In this document: piece by piece, positions 55,535 through 63,080 of the stretch
Position numbering within the stretch: the stretch's first letter is position 1
How the letters are laid out: every line of letters begins with the position of its first letter
The notes under the pieces: model-generated
Databases searched by the model: none
What the model was told of the DNA's origin: nothing
What the model saw: only the letters and a program-made list of their open reading frames with translations
Assembly (NCBI GenBank): GCA_900489925.1
Contig: UEHQ01000012.1
Location: 310,001-374,000 of the forward strand
Length of the DNA: 64,000 bases
From: Hyphomicrobiales bacterium
Lineage (GTDB): Bacteria > Pseudomonadota > Alphaproteobacteria > Rhizobiales > Rhizobiaceae
Direction of reading: 5' to 3'
Made by a program: the position numbers and the translations under genes

Positions 55535-56286
55535 GCGTCGCCGCACTCGAAACTCGAAATCTCAACAAGCTGTTCGGCGCGCTGCAAGCGACGACGGATG
55601 TCAGCTTTCGTCTTGAAAAAGGCGCGCGCCACGCTCTGATCGGGCCAAACGGCGCGGGCAAGACCACGTTCATCAACCTCCTCACGGGGGTGCTTCCACC
55701 CTCGAGCGGCGACATCGAGCTGAACGGCGACAATGTCACCCATCTGACGCGCGAGAAACGTGTTCGGCGCGGACTTGTGCGAACGTTCCAGATCAACCAG
55801 CTCTTTGCCGGTTTGACCGTTGTGGAGAGCCTGGCGCTGGTCATCAGCGAGCGAACAGGCAAGGGATGGAACTGGCTACGGCCAGCCTCCGCAGTTCCCG
55901 GCATCGAGGCCGAGATCGCCCGGCTTGTGAAGGACTTCGGACTTGAGGGCGTCTTCGACCAGCCGTGCTCGGCGTTACCCTATGGTAAGCAGCGATTGTT
56001 GGAAATAGCGCTCGCGGTCGCGTGCCAGCCAAAGGTCCTGCTGCTCGACGAACCGGCAGCCGGTGTCCCCGAAGCGGACCGGAGGGAGGTCATGGCACGC
56101 ATCGCCGGGCTTCCAACCGACGTTTCGATCCTGTTGATCGAGCATGACATGGATCTTGTCTTCAACTTTGCGAACAGGATCTCGGTGCTCGTCGCCGGCG
56201 CCCTGTTTGCCGAAGGATCCGTGGATGACATCTCCAGAGATCCGCGCGTCAAGGATGTCTATCTCGGAGGTGCGGACCATGGCTGA
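55531..56286 (+). CDS. ABC transporter ATPase (LivG type)
   Basis: Walker A GPNGAGKTT, signature-region SALPYGKQRLLEIALAVA (LivG variant of LSGGQ), Walker B VLLLDEPAAGVPEADR, H-loop LIEHDMDLVFNFANR. GTG start in the overlap with LivM. Length 251. Overlaps LivF by 8 bp. Confidence 0.95.
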   Translation: MSVAALETRNLNKLFGALQATTDVSFRLEKGARHALIGPNGAGKTTFINLLTGVLPPSSGDIELNGDNVTHLTREKRVRRGLVRTFQINQLFAGLTVVESLALVISERTGKGWNWLRPASAVPGIEAEIARLVKDFGLEGVFDQPCSALPYGKQRLLEIALAVACQPKVLLLDEPAAGVPEADRREVMARIAGLPTDVSILLIEHDMDLVFNFANRISVLVAGALFAEGSVDDISRDPRVKDVYLGGADHG

Positions 56287-56989
56287 GTTATTGAAGGTTT
56301 CAGCCTTGTCTGCAGGCTACGGTAAGGCGCTCGTCCTTCACGGGATCTCCATGTCGATCGAACAAGGCAAGGCCGTCGCGCTGCTGGGTCGCAACGGGGT
56401 CGGCAAGACCACGACGTTGAACACCATCGTCGGGCTGACCCGTTATAATGCCGGATCGATCGTTCTTGACGGCATCGACATCACTCGGATGTCGCCCGAA
56501 CGTCGTGTCGAGGCAGGTGTGGGCTGGGTGCCCCAGGAGCGAGGCATCTTCCGCTCGCTGACCGTCGAGGAAAACATCACCGCGGTCGCCCGGGCGGGCA
56601 AGTGGACGCTCGCCGCAGTGTACGAGCTCTTTCCTCGTCTGAAGGAACGTCGCGCCAATCTCGGCAACCAGTTGTCCGGCGGCGAACAACAGATGCTCTC
56701 GATCGCCCGTGCCCTGGTGCTCAATCCAAAGATGCTGCTGCTCGACGAGCCGACCGAAGGCCTTGCGCCAATCATCGTCGAGGAGTTGCTGCTGGCGATA
56801 CGCAGGATCGTTCGCGACGAAGGTCTGGCAGCGATCATCGTCGAGCAGCACGCACAGCAGATTCTGGCAATTACCGACCACGCCATCATCCTCGACCGAG
56901 GCAGCGTCGCTTACACGGGCGACAGCGTGCGGCTGGCCGACGACAATGAAACACTGGGCAGGTTCCTGGGTATAGGCGCGGCGGCTTGA
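56279..56989 (+). CDS. ABC transporter ATPase (LivF type)
   Basis: GRNGVGKTT, LSGGEQQMLSIARAL, MLLLDEPTEGLAP, IVEQHAQQILAITDH: the LivF set. Length 236. ATG at 56279 inside the end of LivG; the in-frame ATG at 56144 is rejected. The binding-protein gene follows after 74 bp with its own strong ribosome-binding site. Confidence 0.95.
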   Translation: MAELLKVSALSAGYGKALVLHGISMSIEQGKAVALLGRNGVGKTTTLNTIVGLTRYNAGSIVLDGIDITRMSPERRVEAGVGWVPQERGIFRSLTVEENITAVARAGKWTLAAVYELFPRLKERRANLGNQLSGGEQQMLSIARALVLNPKMLLLDEPTEGLAPIIVEELLLAIRRIVRDEGLAAIIVEQHAQQILAITDHAIILDRGSVAYTGDSVRLADDNETLGRFLGIGAAA

Positions 56990-57063
56990 GAGGGCCGGCG
57001 CGAATTTTAGTGCCAAACGGGCATGCCGAAATCGGGATGTCGAACTTCAAGAGGAGGAGAACA

Positions 57064-58233
57064 ATGCAAATGAAAAAGCTACTGGTAGGTACAATTGCGA
57101 TACTGGCGATCGTGGCGGGGTCGGTAACGGCGGTCTACGCCGAAGATTCAGTCAAGGTCGGGGTTGTCATCCCACTGACCGGCGGGTTCCAGTCGAACGG
57201 CCGCCAAATCAACGCGGCTCTCAAATCGTTCGTGGCGACTCACGGTGACACGGCCGGCGGCAAGAAGGTGGAGTTCATCGTCAAGGACGATGGCAGCGTG
57301 CCGGACAACGCGCTTCGCATCTCGCAGGAGCTGATCACCAACGACAAGGTTTCGATCCTGACCGGTTTTGGCAACACGCCGACCGCCCTGTCCGTTGCCC
57401 AGCTCTCGAAGCGCGCGAAGATCCCCCAGGTCATCATGGTCGCGGCAACATCCTCGATCATGAAGGCGTCGCCCTACATGCTGCGCACCTCCTGGACCAT
57501 CCCGCAAGTGGCGAGCGTCATTGGCAAATGGGCGCCTGAGAACGGAGCCAAGAAATTCGTCAGCATTGTCTCCGATTACGGCCCTGGGAAGGACGCCGAG
57601 GAGTGGTTTGCCAAGACCATCGAAGCAAACGGTGGTTCGGTCATCTCGAAGCTGAAGGTTCCGCTCGCCAACCCCGATTTCGCGCCTTTCCTCCAGCGGG
57701 CAGCGGACGAGAAGCCCGAAGCTCTCTTCGTGTTTGTTCCGACCGGTGCCGGCGCCGCCTTCATGAAACAGTTTGTCGAACGCGGGCTGGACAAGTCCGG
57801 CATCAAGGTTATCGCAATGGCTGACGTGACTGACGATGACTTGCTGAACAACATGGGCGATCCGGCAATCGGCGTTGTCACGGGCGGCCCTTATTCCGCC
57901 AACCACGAATCCGCTGAAAACAAGGCCTTCGTGGAAGCCTTCAAGAAGAACAACGATGGCATGCGCCCGAATATGGTTGCCGCCGCTGCCTGGGATGCGC
58001 TCGACCTGATCTACAAGACGCTCGACAAGACCAAGGGTGACGCAACCGGCGAGACCTTCGTCAATGCTGCAAAGGGAATGGAGATCAACAGCCCGCGCGG
58101 ACCGATCTCCATCGATCCCGAGACGCGCGATATCGTCCAGGACATCTACATGCGCAAGGTCGAGAAGGTTGGTGGCGAACTTTACAACACGGAGTTCCAG
58201 ACCTTTGAAAAGGTCAAGGACCCGGCCCACTGA
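57064..58233 (+). CDS. ABC transporter substrate-binding protein (LivK/family 6 type)
   Basis: Periplasmic receptor for the HAAT importer, probably for an aromatic acid. ATG at 57064 has GGAGGAG six bases upstream and gives MQMKKLLVGTIAILAIVAGSVTAVYA, a Sec signal. Mature start EDSVKVGVVIPLTGGFQSNGRQINAALK is the type 1 periplasmic-binding fold. Length 389. The binding protein is encoded last and followed by a hairpin. Confidence 0.92.
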   Translation: MQMKKLLVGTIAILAIVAGSVTAVYAEDSVKVGVVIPLTGGFQSNGRQINAALKSFVATHGDTAGGKKVEFIVKDDGSVPDNALRISQELITNDKVSILTGFGNTPTALSVAQLSKRAKIPQVIMVAATSSIMKASPYMLRTSWTIPQVASVIGKWAPENGAKKFVSIVSDYGPGKDAEEWFAKTIEANGGSVISKLKVPLANPDFAPFLQRAADEKPEALFVFVPTGAGAAFMKQFVERGLDKSGIKVIAMADVTDDDLLNNMGDPAIGVVTGGPYSANHESAENKAFVEAFKKNNDGMRPNMVAAAAWDALDLIYKTLDKTKGDATGETFVNAAKGMEINSPRGPISIDPETRDIVQDIYMRKVEKVGGELYNTEFQTFEKVKDPAH

Positions 58234-58245
58234 ATGTCGCAGGGA

Positions 58246-58270
58246 GGAGGCGCGCCCTAGATGCGCCTCC
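58246..58270 (+). terminator. Stem-loop after the Liv-type binding-protein gene
   Basis: GGAGGCGC (58246-58253) and GCGCCTCC (58263-58270) form a perfect 8-bp stem with a 9-base loop, 12 bases past the stop. A second weaker GC stem with a TTTTG loop (TCGCCTTTTGCGGCG, around 58281-58295) follows. Probable stabiliser or attenuator before the dehydrogenase gene. Confidence 0.55.
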
Positions 58271-58325
58271 TGAAACAACGTCGCCTTTTGCGGCGCATCT
58301 CTAGATTATTGAGCGGGAGAAAACC

Positions 58326-59210
58326 ATGGCAGCAGTTGCGACGATCGGTTTTGGAGAAGCGGCTCAGGCTTTTGTCGCAGGCTGGCACGACGAACTCGGA
58401 CGCGAACGGCTGGGCACCGTGGCCACCTTCGACATCAAGGTCGAAGACCCGTTGCAGCGGCAGAATCTCGTTGAGGCTTGCGCACGCCTTGATGTTTGCT
58501 GTGCCGAAAATCCAGGTGAGGCGGTGACGGCGAACACCGTCGTTTTCAGCCTCGTCACGGCGGATCGGGCACTGGAAGCAGCACGCAGGGTAGCCGAGTT
58601 TCTCGAGCCTGGTACCTTATATCTCGACTGCAATTCTTGCTCCCCCGCCACAAAGATGGCCGCTGAAAGACTGATCGTTGCCGCTGGTGCAACCTATGTC
58701 GATGTGGCTGTGATGTCGCCTGTGTATCCCGGCCGGCATCGGACTCCTCTCCTGGTCTCCGGGGCGGCGTCCGGCAATGCGGTGCAAAAGCTCTCTGATT
58801 TCGGAATGAAAGCGCGCGCGGTCGGAGACAAGGTGGGGCAGGCCTCATCGATCAAGATGCTCAGATCCGTCATGATCAAGGGCTTCGAAGCTTTGACAGC
58901 CGAGTGTGTACTGGCTGCACGAAGGGCGGGTGTCGAAGAGGCCGTCATCGCATCGCTCCAAGCCTCAGATCCTGGAGTGGACTGGCTGAAGCGCTCTGCT
59001 TACAACTTGGAACGCATGATGGTACATGGAAAGCGGCGAGCGTCCGAGATGCGTGAGGTCGCCGCAACGTTGAGAGAGCTTGGACTACCGGATCGGATGG
59101 CTGTGGCGACCGCCGAATGGCAGGCCCAGATCGGCGATTTGGATGTCGTGACGGAAGACGATTCTCTGGATGCTCGGGCCGATTCCATTCTCGAATATTT
59201 CGCGCGGTGA
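58326..59210 (+). CDS. NAD(P)-dependent dehydrogenase with DUF1932 C-terminal domain
   Basis: 6-phosphogluconate/3-hydroxyisobutyrate dehydrogenase superfamily. Rossmann motif ATIGFGEAAQAFVAGW at residues 5-20, LYLDCNSCSPATKMAAERL, DVAVMSPVYPGRHRTPLLVSG, then SIKMLRSVMIKGFEALTAECVLAARRAGVEEAVIASL leading into the DUF1932 helical domain. Length 294. Inside the ring-cleavage regulon, but no DUF1932 enzyme has a described step in the OMA pathway; it could oxidise an entry substrate or a ring-cleavage semialdehyde, the job done by unrelated LigC elsewhere (inference). Confidence 0.88.
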   Translation: MAAVATIGFGEAAQAFVAGWHDELGRERLGTVATFDIKVEDPLQRQNLVEACARLDVCCAENPGEAVTANTVVFSLVTADRALEAARRVAEFLEPGTLYLDCNSCSPATKMAAERLIVAAGATYVDVAVMSPVYPGRHRTPLLVSGAASGNAVQKLSDFGMKARAVGDKVGQASSIKMLRSVMIKGFEALTAECVLAARRAGVEEAVIASLQASDPGVDWLKRSAYNLERMMVHGKRRASEMREVAATLRELGLPDRMAVATAEWQAQIGDLDVVTEDDSLDARADSILEYFAR

Positions 59211-59227
59211 GACGGCCGACGTAGAAG

Positions 59228-60427
59228 GTGCCTCGCGTGCAACATAATCTCCGGCATCTGAGGGTGTTTCTAGCCGTCGTCGATACCAATTCCGTGACGA
59301 GAGCCGCGGATCTCTGCCACCTCTCGCAACCGGCGGTGACGCAGGCGCTGTCCAAGATAGAGCGAGAACTGGGCACGAGCCTCTTTACAAGGATCCCGCA
59401 GGGCGTATTTGCCAACGCCCAAGGCGATGTACTGGCAAAGCGCGTTCGCCGGGCCTTCGGTTATCTTGACCCCGCCTTGCTGGAGCTCAGCCCACGTCTT
59501 CGCATGGTAGCGACAAGCTCCCAGCTGGAAGCGCTGATTGCTGTGCGCGAGGCAGAGAACTTCACGCTGGCGGCGCGGCGGCTGGGTTTGGCGCAGCCCA
59601 CGGTCCATCGCGCCGTGACCCAGCTTGAAGAGGAGGCCGCGCGGCCACTCTTCGAGCGGACCTCCTACGGCATTGTCGCCACGAGAGCGGCAGGCACATT
59701 GGCCCAGGCGGCTCGCCTCGCGTTCGCGGAACTGACTCAGGCAGAGGTCGATCTGGCGGATACGCTTTCCGAGGAAGCGGGCAAGATCGTCGTTGGTGCA
59801 ATGCCCCTCTCACGGTACTTCGTCCTGCCACGCGCGATCGCTGAGTTCAGGAAGCTGCGGCCCAAGACGCCGATCCATATTCTTGAAGGGCCCTATGCCG
59901 ATCTCCTCGCTGGGCTCCGGCGCGGCGAGATCGATTTCCTGATCGGAGCGCTACGCGATCCTGCCCCCATCGGAGACGTGGAACAGCGGGTTCTGTTCAC
60001 CGACACGCTCGTGATCGTCTCGGGCAGCGATCACCCACTGGCTGGCCAAGACAATGTGACCACGGACGACCTAGCGTCCTATCCCTGGATCGTGGGGCAG
60101 AAAGGCACGCCGATCCGACGCCACTTCGACGCCCTGTTCCAAGCGTCAGCCAATCCGCCAACCAGTATCGTCGAATCCAGCTCCCTGATCCTGATGCGCG
60201 AACTCTTGAACTGCACACATCATCTGGGCTGCATTTCCTACCTGCAGGCGCAGGCCGAACTGAAGCGAGGCCTGATCAAGGCGCTGCCGCTGGACCTCAG
60301 GCACACCGCGCGACCGATCGGGCTCACCGTGCGTGCCAACTGGATGCCGACGAGCGCGCAGGCCCAATTTCTGGAGCTCGTGTCGAATTACGAAGAAGCG
60401 CCCGGTCCTTCCGAACTATCCTCGTGA
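59228..60427 (+). CDS. LysR-family regulator with two tandem helix-turn-helix domains
   Basis: 399 residues, about 100 more than a standard LysR protein. HTH 1 spans about 9-66 (LRHLRVFLAVVDTNSVTRAADLCHLSQPAVTQALSKIERELGTSLFTR), HTH 2 about 98-155 (SQLEALIAVREAENFTLAARRLGLAQPTVHRAVTQLEEEAARPLFER), then one effector domain (IVVGAMPLSRYFVLPRAIAEFRKLRPKTPIHI...). Both HTHs keep the A-A-x-x-L-x-x-x-Q-P/S-x-V core. The start codon is GTG at 59228 or 59237. Probable activator of both arms of the ring-cleavage locus through the composite operator at 53416-53488. Confidence 0.9.
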   Translation: MPRVQHNLRHLRVFLAVVDTNSVTRAADLCHLSQPAVTQALSKIERELGTSLFTRIPQGVFANAQGDVLAKRVRRAFGYLDPALLELSPRLRMVATSSQLEALIAVREAENFTLAARRLGLAQPTVHRAVTQLEEEAARPLFERTSYGIVATRAAGTLAQAARLAFAELTQAEVDLADTLSEEAGKIVVGAMPLSRYFVLPRAIAEFRKLRPKTPIHILEGPYADLLAGLRRGEIDFLIGALRDPAPIGDVEQRVLFTDTLVIVSGSDHPLAGQDNVTTDDLASYPWIVGQKGTPIRRHFDALFQASANPPTSIVESSSLILMRELLNCTHHLGCISYLQAQAELKRGLIKALPLDLRHTARPIGLTVRANWMPTSAQAQFLELVSNYEEAPGPSELSS

Positions 60428-60474
60428 GCGCAGGGCGCGCGGGAGCGGCTTTAGCGCGGTCGTCAAATGCTCGC

Positions 60475-62184
60475 TCAGGCTTGCGCCTTATGCAGACGGT
60501 TATAGGCGCCGTCGCGTGCCACAAGGTCGTGATGCGTTCCTTGCTCAACGATGCCATTGGCGTCGATCACAACGATTCGATCGGCGCTGCGGATGGTTGC
60601 CAGGCGGTGCGCGATGATCAGTGTCGTGCGGCCCTTGGCCAATTCCGCAAGCGACTTCTGGATGGCGCGCTCGGTTTCGGTGTCCAGTGCCGATGTCGCT
60701 TCATCGAGGATGAGGATCGGCGGGTTCTTGAGGAACATCCTGGCGATCGCCAATCTCTGCTTCTGGCCTCCCGACAGCTTGACGCCGCGCTCGCCAATAA
60801 CCGTGTCCAAGCCATCCGGCAAGGCTGCGATCATCTCGTCGAGCTTGGCGCGCTGGGCGGCCGCAACGATGTCGGCCTCCGGGGCGCCCAGGCGACCGTA
60901 GGCGATATTCTCCCTGATGGTGCCGGCAAACAGGAACACATCCTGCTGTACGATGCCGATCTGGCGGCGCAAGGACGACAGCGTCATATCGCGAATGTCG
61001 ATGCCATCGACCGAAATCGTGCCACCGGTGACCTCATAGAAGCGCGGCAGCAGGGAACAGATCGTCGTCTTGCCCGCCCCCGAGGGCCCGACGAACGCGA
61101 CCGTTTCGCCGGCACGGATCGTCAAGTCGACCCTGTCGAGCACGGTCCTTCCGTCCGTGTAACCGAACGACACGGCATCATAGGTGATCTGTCCGTTGAG
61201 ATGCTCGACGGTGATCGCATCTGCGGCGTCCGAGATATCCGGCTCGGTATCGAGCAATTCGGTAAAGCGGCGGAAGCCCGCGATGCCCTTCGGATATGAT
61301 TCAATGACGGAATTGATCTTCTCGACCGGTCGGAAGAAAACTGCGACAAGAAGCAGGAAACCGATGAACCCGCCTGCCGTGAGTTCTCCAGCGAGCACAA
61401 AATAGCTCCCAGCGATCATCACGACCATCTGCGTCAGGCGCATGGCCATGTAGCTCAGCGAAGTGCTGGCCGCCATGATACGGTAAGCCTCGAGTTTCGT
61501 TCGGCGATAATTCTGATTGTCCGTCTCGAAGAGACCGCGCTCGTGATCCTCATTGGCGAAAGCCTGAACCACACGCACACCACCCACGCTTTCCTCGATG
61601 CGGACGTTGAAGTCGCCGACGCGCCCGAACAAGGTGCGGGCGTTCCGACTCATCCTGGCGCCGTAACGGCTTGTGAGCCAGGCGGGCAAAGGAACGATTG
61701 CCGCCGTGATCAAGGCAAGCTGCCAGTTGACGGTGAGCATCAGGACGAGGGCCCCAGCAAAGGTCATGGCGGCAATGAAGAGGTCTTCCGGACCATGGTG
61801 GGCGACCTCCCCGATCTCCTCAAGGTCCTTGGTCAATCGGCCGACGAGATGTCCGGTCTTCTGATTGTCGTAGTAGCTGAACGAGAGTTTCTGCAGATGG
61901 TCGAAAGCCGCGCGGCGCATATCCGTTTCGATATTGATGCCGAGCATGTGGCCCCAATAGGTCACGACCGCCATCAGACCGGTGTTGATGGCATAAACCG
62001 CTATCAGGCCGGCCGAGGCCAGGAGAATAAGCAGCCAGTCGTGGCTCAACAGCAGGCGGTCGACGAACAGCTTCACCGCCATCGGGAAGCCAAGCTCCAG
62101 CAGGCCAGAGACAATGGCGCAACCGAAGTCGAGAATGAACAAGCCCCGGTATGGGCGATAATAAGCAAAAAAGCGGCTGAGCAT
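60475..62184 (-). CDS. ABC exporter, fused membrane and ATPase domains (MsbA/multidrug type)
   Basis: Half-transporter that would dimerise. Six helices in residues 1-300 (type I exporter fold; FSYYDNQKTGHLVGRLTKDLEEIGEV coupling region), then ATPase: VAFVGPSGAGKTT, LSGGQKQRLAIARMFL, ILILDEATSALDTETE, IIAHRLATIRSADRI. Length 569. Transcribed alone, convergent with the LysR gene. Lipid, peptide or drug export cannot be told apart from sequence. Confidence 0.94.
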   Translation of the reverse strand: MLSRFFAYYRPYRGLFILDFGCAIVSGLLELGFPMAVKLFVDRLLLSHDWLLILLASAGLIAVYAINTGLMAVVTYWGHMLGINIETDMRRAAFDHLQKLSFSYYDNQKTGHLVGRLTKDLEEIGEVAHHGPEDLFIAAMTFAGALVLMLTVNWQLALITAAIVPLPAWLTSRYGARMSRNARTLFGRVGDFNVRIEESVGGVRVVQAFANEDHERGLFETDNQNYRRTKLEAYRIMAASTSLSYMAMRLTQMVVMIAGSYFVLAGELTAGGFIGFLLLVAVFFRPVEKINSVIESYPKGIAGFRRFTELLDTEPDISDAADAITVEHLNGQITYDAVSFGYTDGRTVLDRVDLTIRAGETVAFVGPSGAGKTTICSLLPRFYEVTGGTISVDGIDIRDMTLSSLRRQIGIVQQDVFLFAGTIRENIAYGRLGAPEADIVAAAQRAKLDEMIAALPDGLDTVIGERGVKLSGGQKQRLAIARMFLKNPPILILDEATSALDTETERAIQKSLAELAKGRTTLIIAHRLATIRSADRIVVIDANGIVEQGTHHDLVARDGAYNRLHKAQA

Positions 62185-62430
62185 TCGACCTTACTTCATT
62201 GTCGCTTGAAAGCGTCCCGATGCGGGCTCCCGAAAAATATGATGCGAGTTCTCATATTTCTTCCCGAAAGCCAACAGGGAAAGTGGTCGATACCCATTTG
62301 AACCGAACACGCTGGCGTTACCGGCGCGACAGCCTCGTCCATGCGCGGCCCCTGTGACAATCTGATCTGTTGCCATGACCGAACTCAGAACGACCGACTA
62401 TTCCCGAAACGGCGGAAGCCCGGCTGCGGG

Positions 62431-62970
62431 CTAGACGCTGACGAGCAGCAGGACATAGGCGATAACAGTCACCATCAACCCGCGGAAAGCAAGGGTGACG
62501 CAGCGGTATTTGCCGCGCGCGATGGCGGCGAGAATGTCGGCATTCTCCAGGTATTGGCTGAACAGATATCCTGTATCACGCCGTGCCGCTGCCTGACGGA
62601 AATGATCGCGGTGCTTCGGCCAGGCGCCCCAGAAGAGCGACGTCGAGGAGTTCACCTGTCGCGGAAGCACGACCATGATCGCGCACAGGATCGAGAAGAC
62701 CGAAGCAGTCGCCAACATGCCGGAGAACAGGATTCCCTGTGGCGTCCCCTGTGCATAGCGCGCCCAGGTAAACACCTCACGCCCCTCGCTGGAAGTGATG
62801 AGAAAGGCAAGCATGAACGTGAAGATATAGGCGGCCTTCTGGTCGGATATCTTGATCTGATCGTAGAATATATCGTTGACCTTCTTGATATGGTCAAAAT
62901 ACTCGCTGCCGACGCTTGCGGTCGAAGGATAGCTTTCTAACGAATCCGACGAATTTTCAAAATCACTCAC
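62431..62970 (-). CDS. PycTM-like (Pycsar effector family, DUF5706) membrane protein, orphan
   Basis: 179-residue protein with helices near 47-65 (AAYIFTFMLAFLITSSEG), 78-103 (GILFSGMLATASVFSILCAIMVVLP) and 160-178 (FRGLMVTVIAYVLLLVSV). The pattern DHIKKVNDIFYDQIKISDQKAAYIFTFMLAFLI, a cytoplasmic DTGYLFSQYLENADILAAIARGKYRCVTLAFRGL and a hydrophobic C-terminus match the PycTM domain as I know it. In Pycsar phage defence such proteins are opened by cUMP or cCMP made by an adjacent cyclase; no cyclase is next to it here. GTG start at 62970 with GGCGGGAT upstream. Divergent from the FecR-domain gene. Confidence 0.75.
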   Translation of the reverse strand: MSDFENSSDSLESYPSTASVGSEYFDHIKKVNDIFYDQIKISDQKAAYIFTFMLAFLITSSEGREVFTWARYAQGTPQGILFSGMLATASVFSILCAIMVVLPRQVNSSTSLFWGAWPKHRDHFRQAAARRDTGYLFSQYLENADILAAIARGKYRCVTLAFRGLMVTVIAYVLLLVSV

Positions 62971-62986
62971 ATCCCGCCCCCATGTC

Positions 62987-63012
62987 CAAGTGTTACCCTG
63001 ATATTACACTTG
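62987..63012. promoter_or_regulatory. Palindromic operator candidate between PycTM-like and FecR-domain genes
   Basis: CAAGTGTTA and TTACACTTG form a 26-bp inverted repeat (8 of 9 positions paired, outer 7 perfect, spacer 8) in the 110-bp divergent promoter. It lies 17 bp upstream of the PycTM-like start and 69 bp upstream of the FecR-domain start, so one regulator could control both. Confidence 0.55.
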
Positions 63013-63080
63013 CCTAACAAAGCAAATACAACGCTTGGTCACACGTTGACTTTCAAAACGGGCTGGCGAATGTTTGCCGC

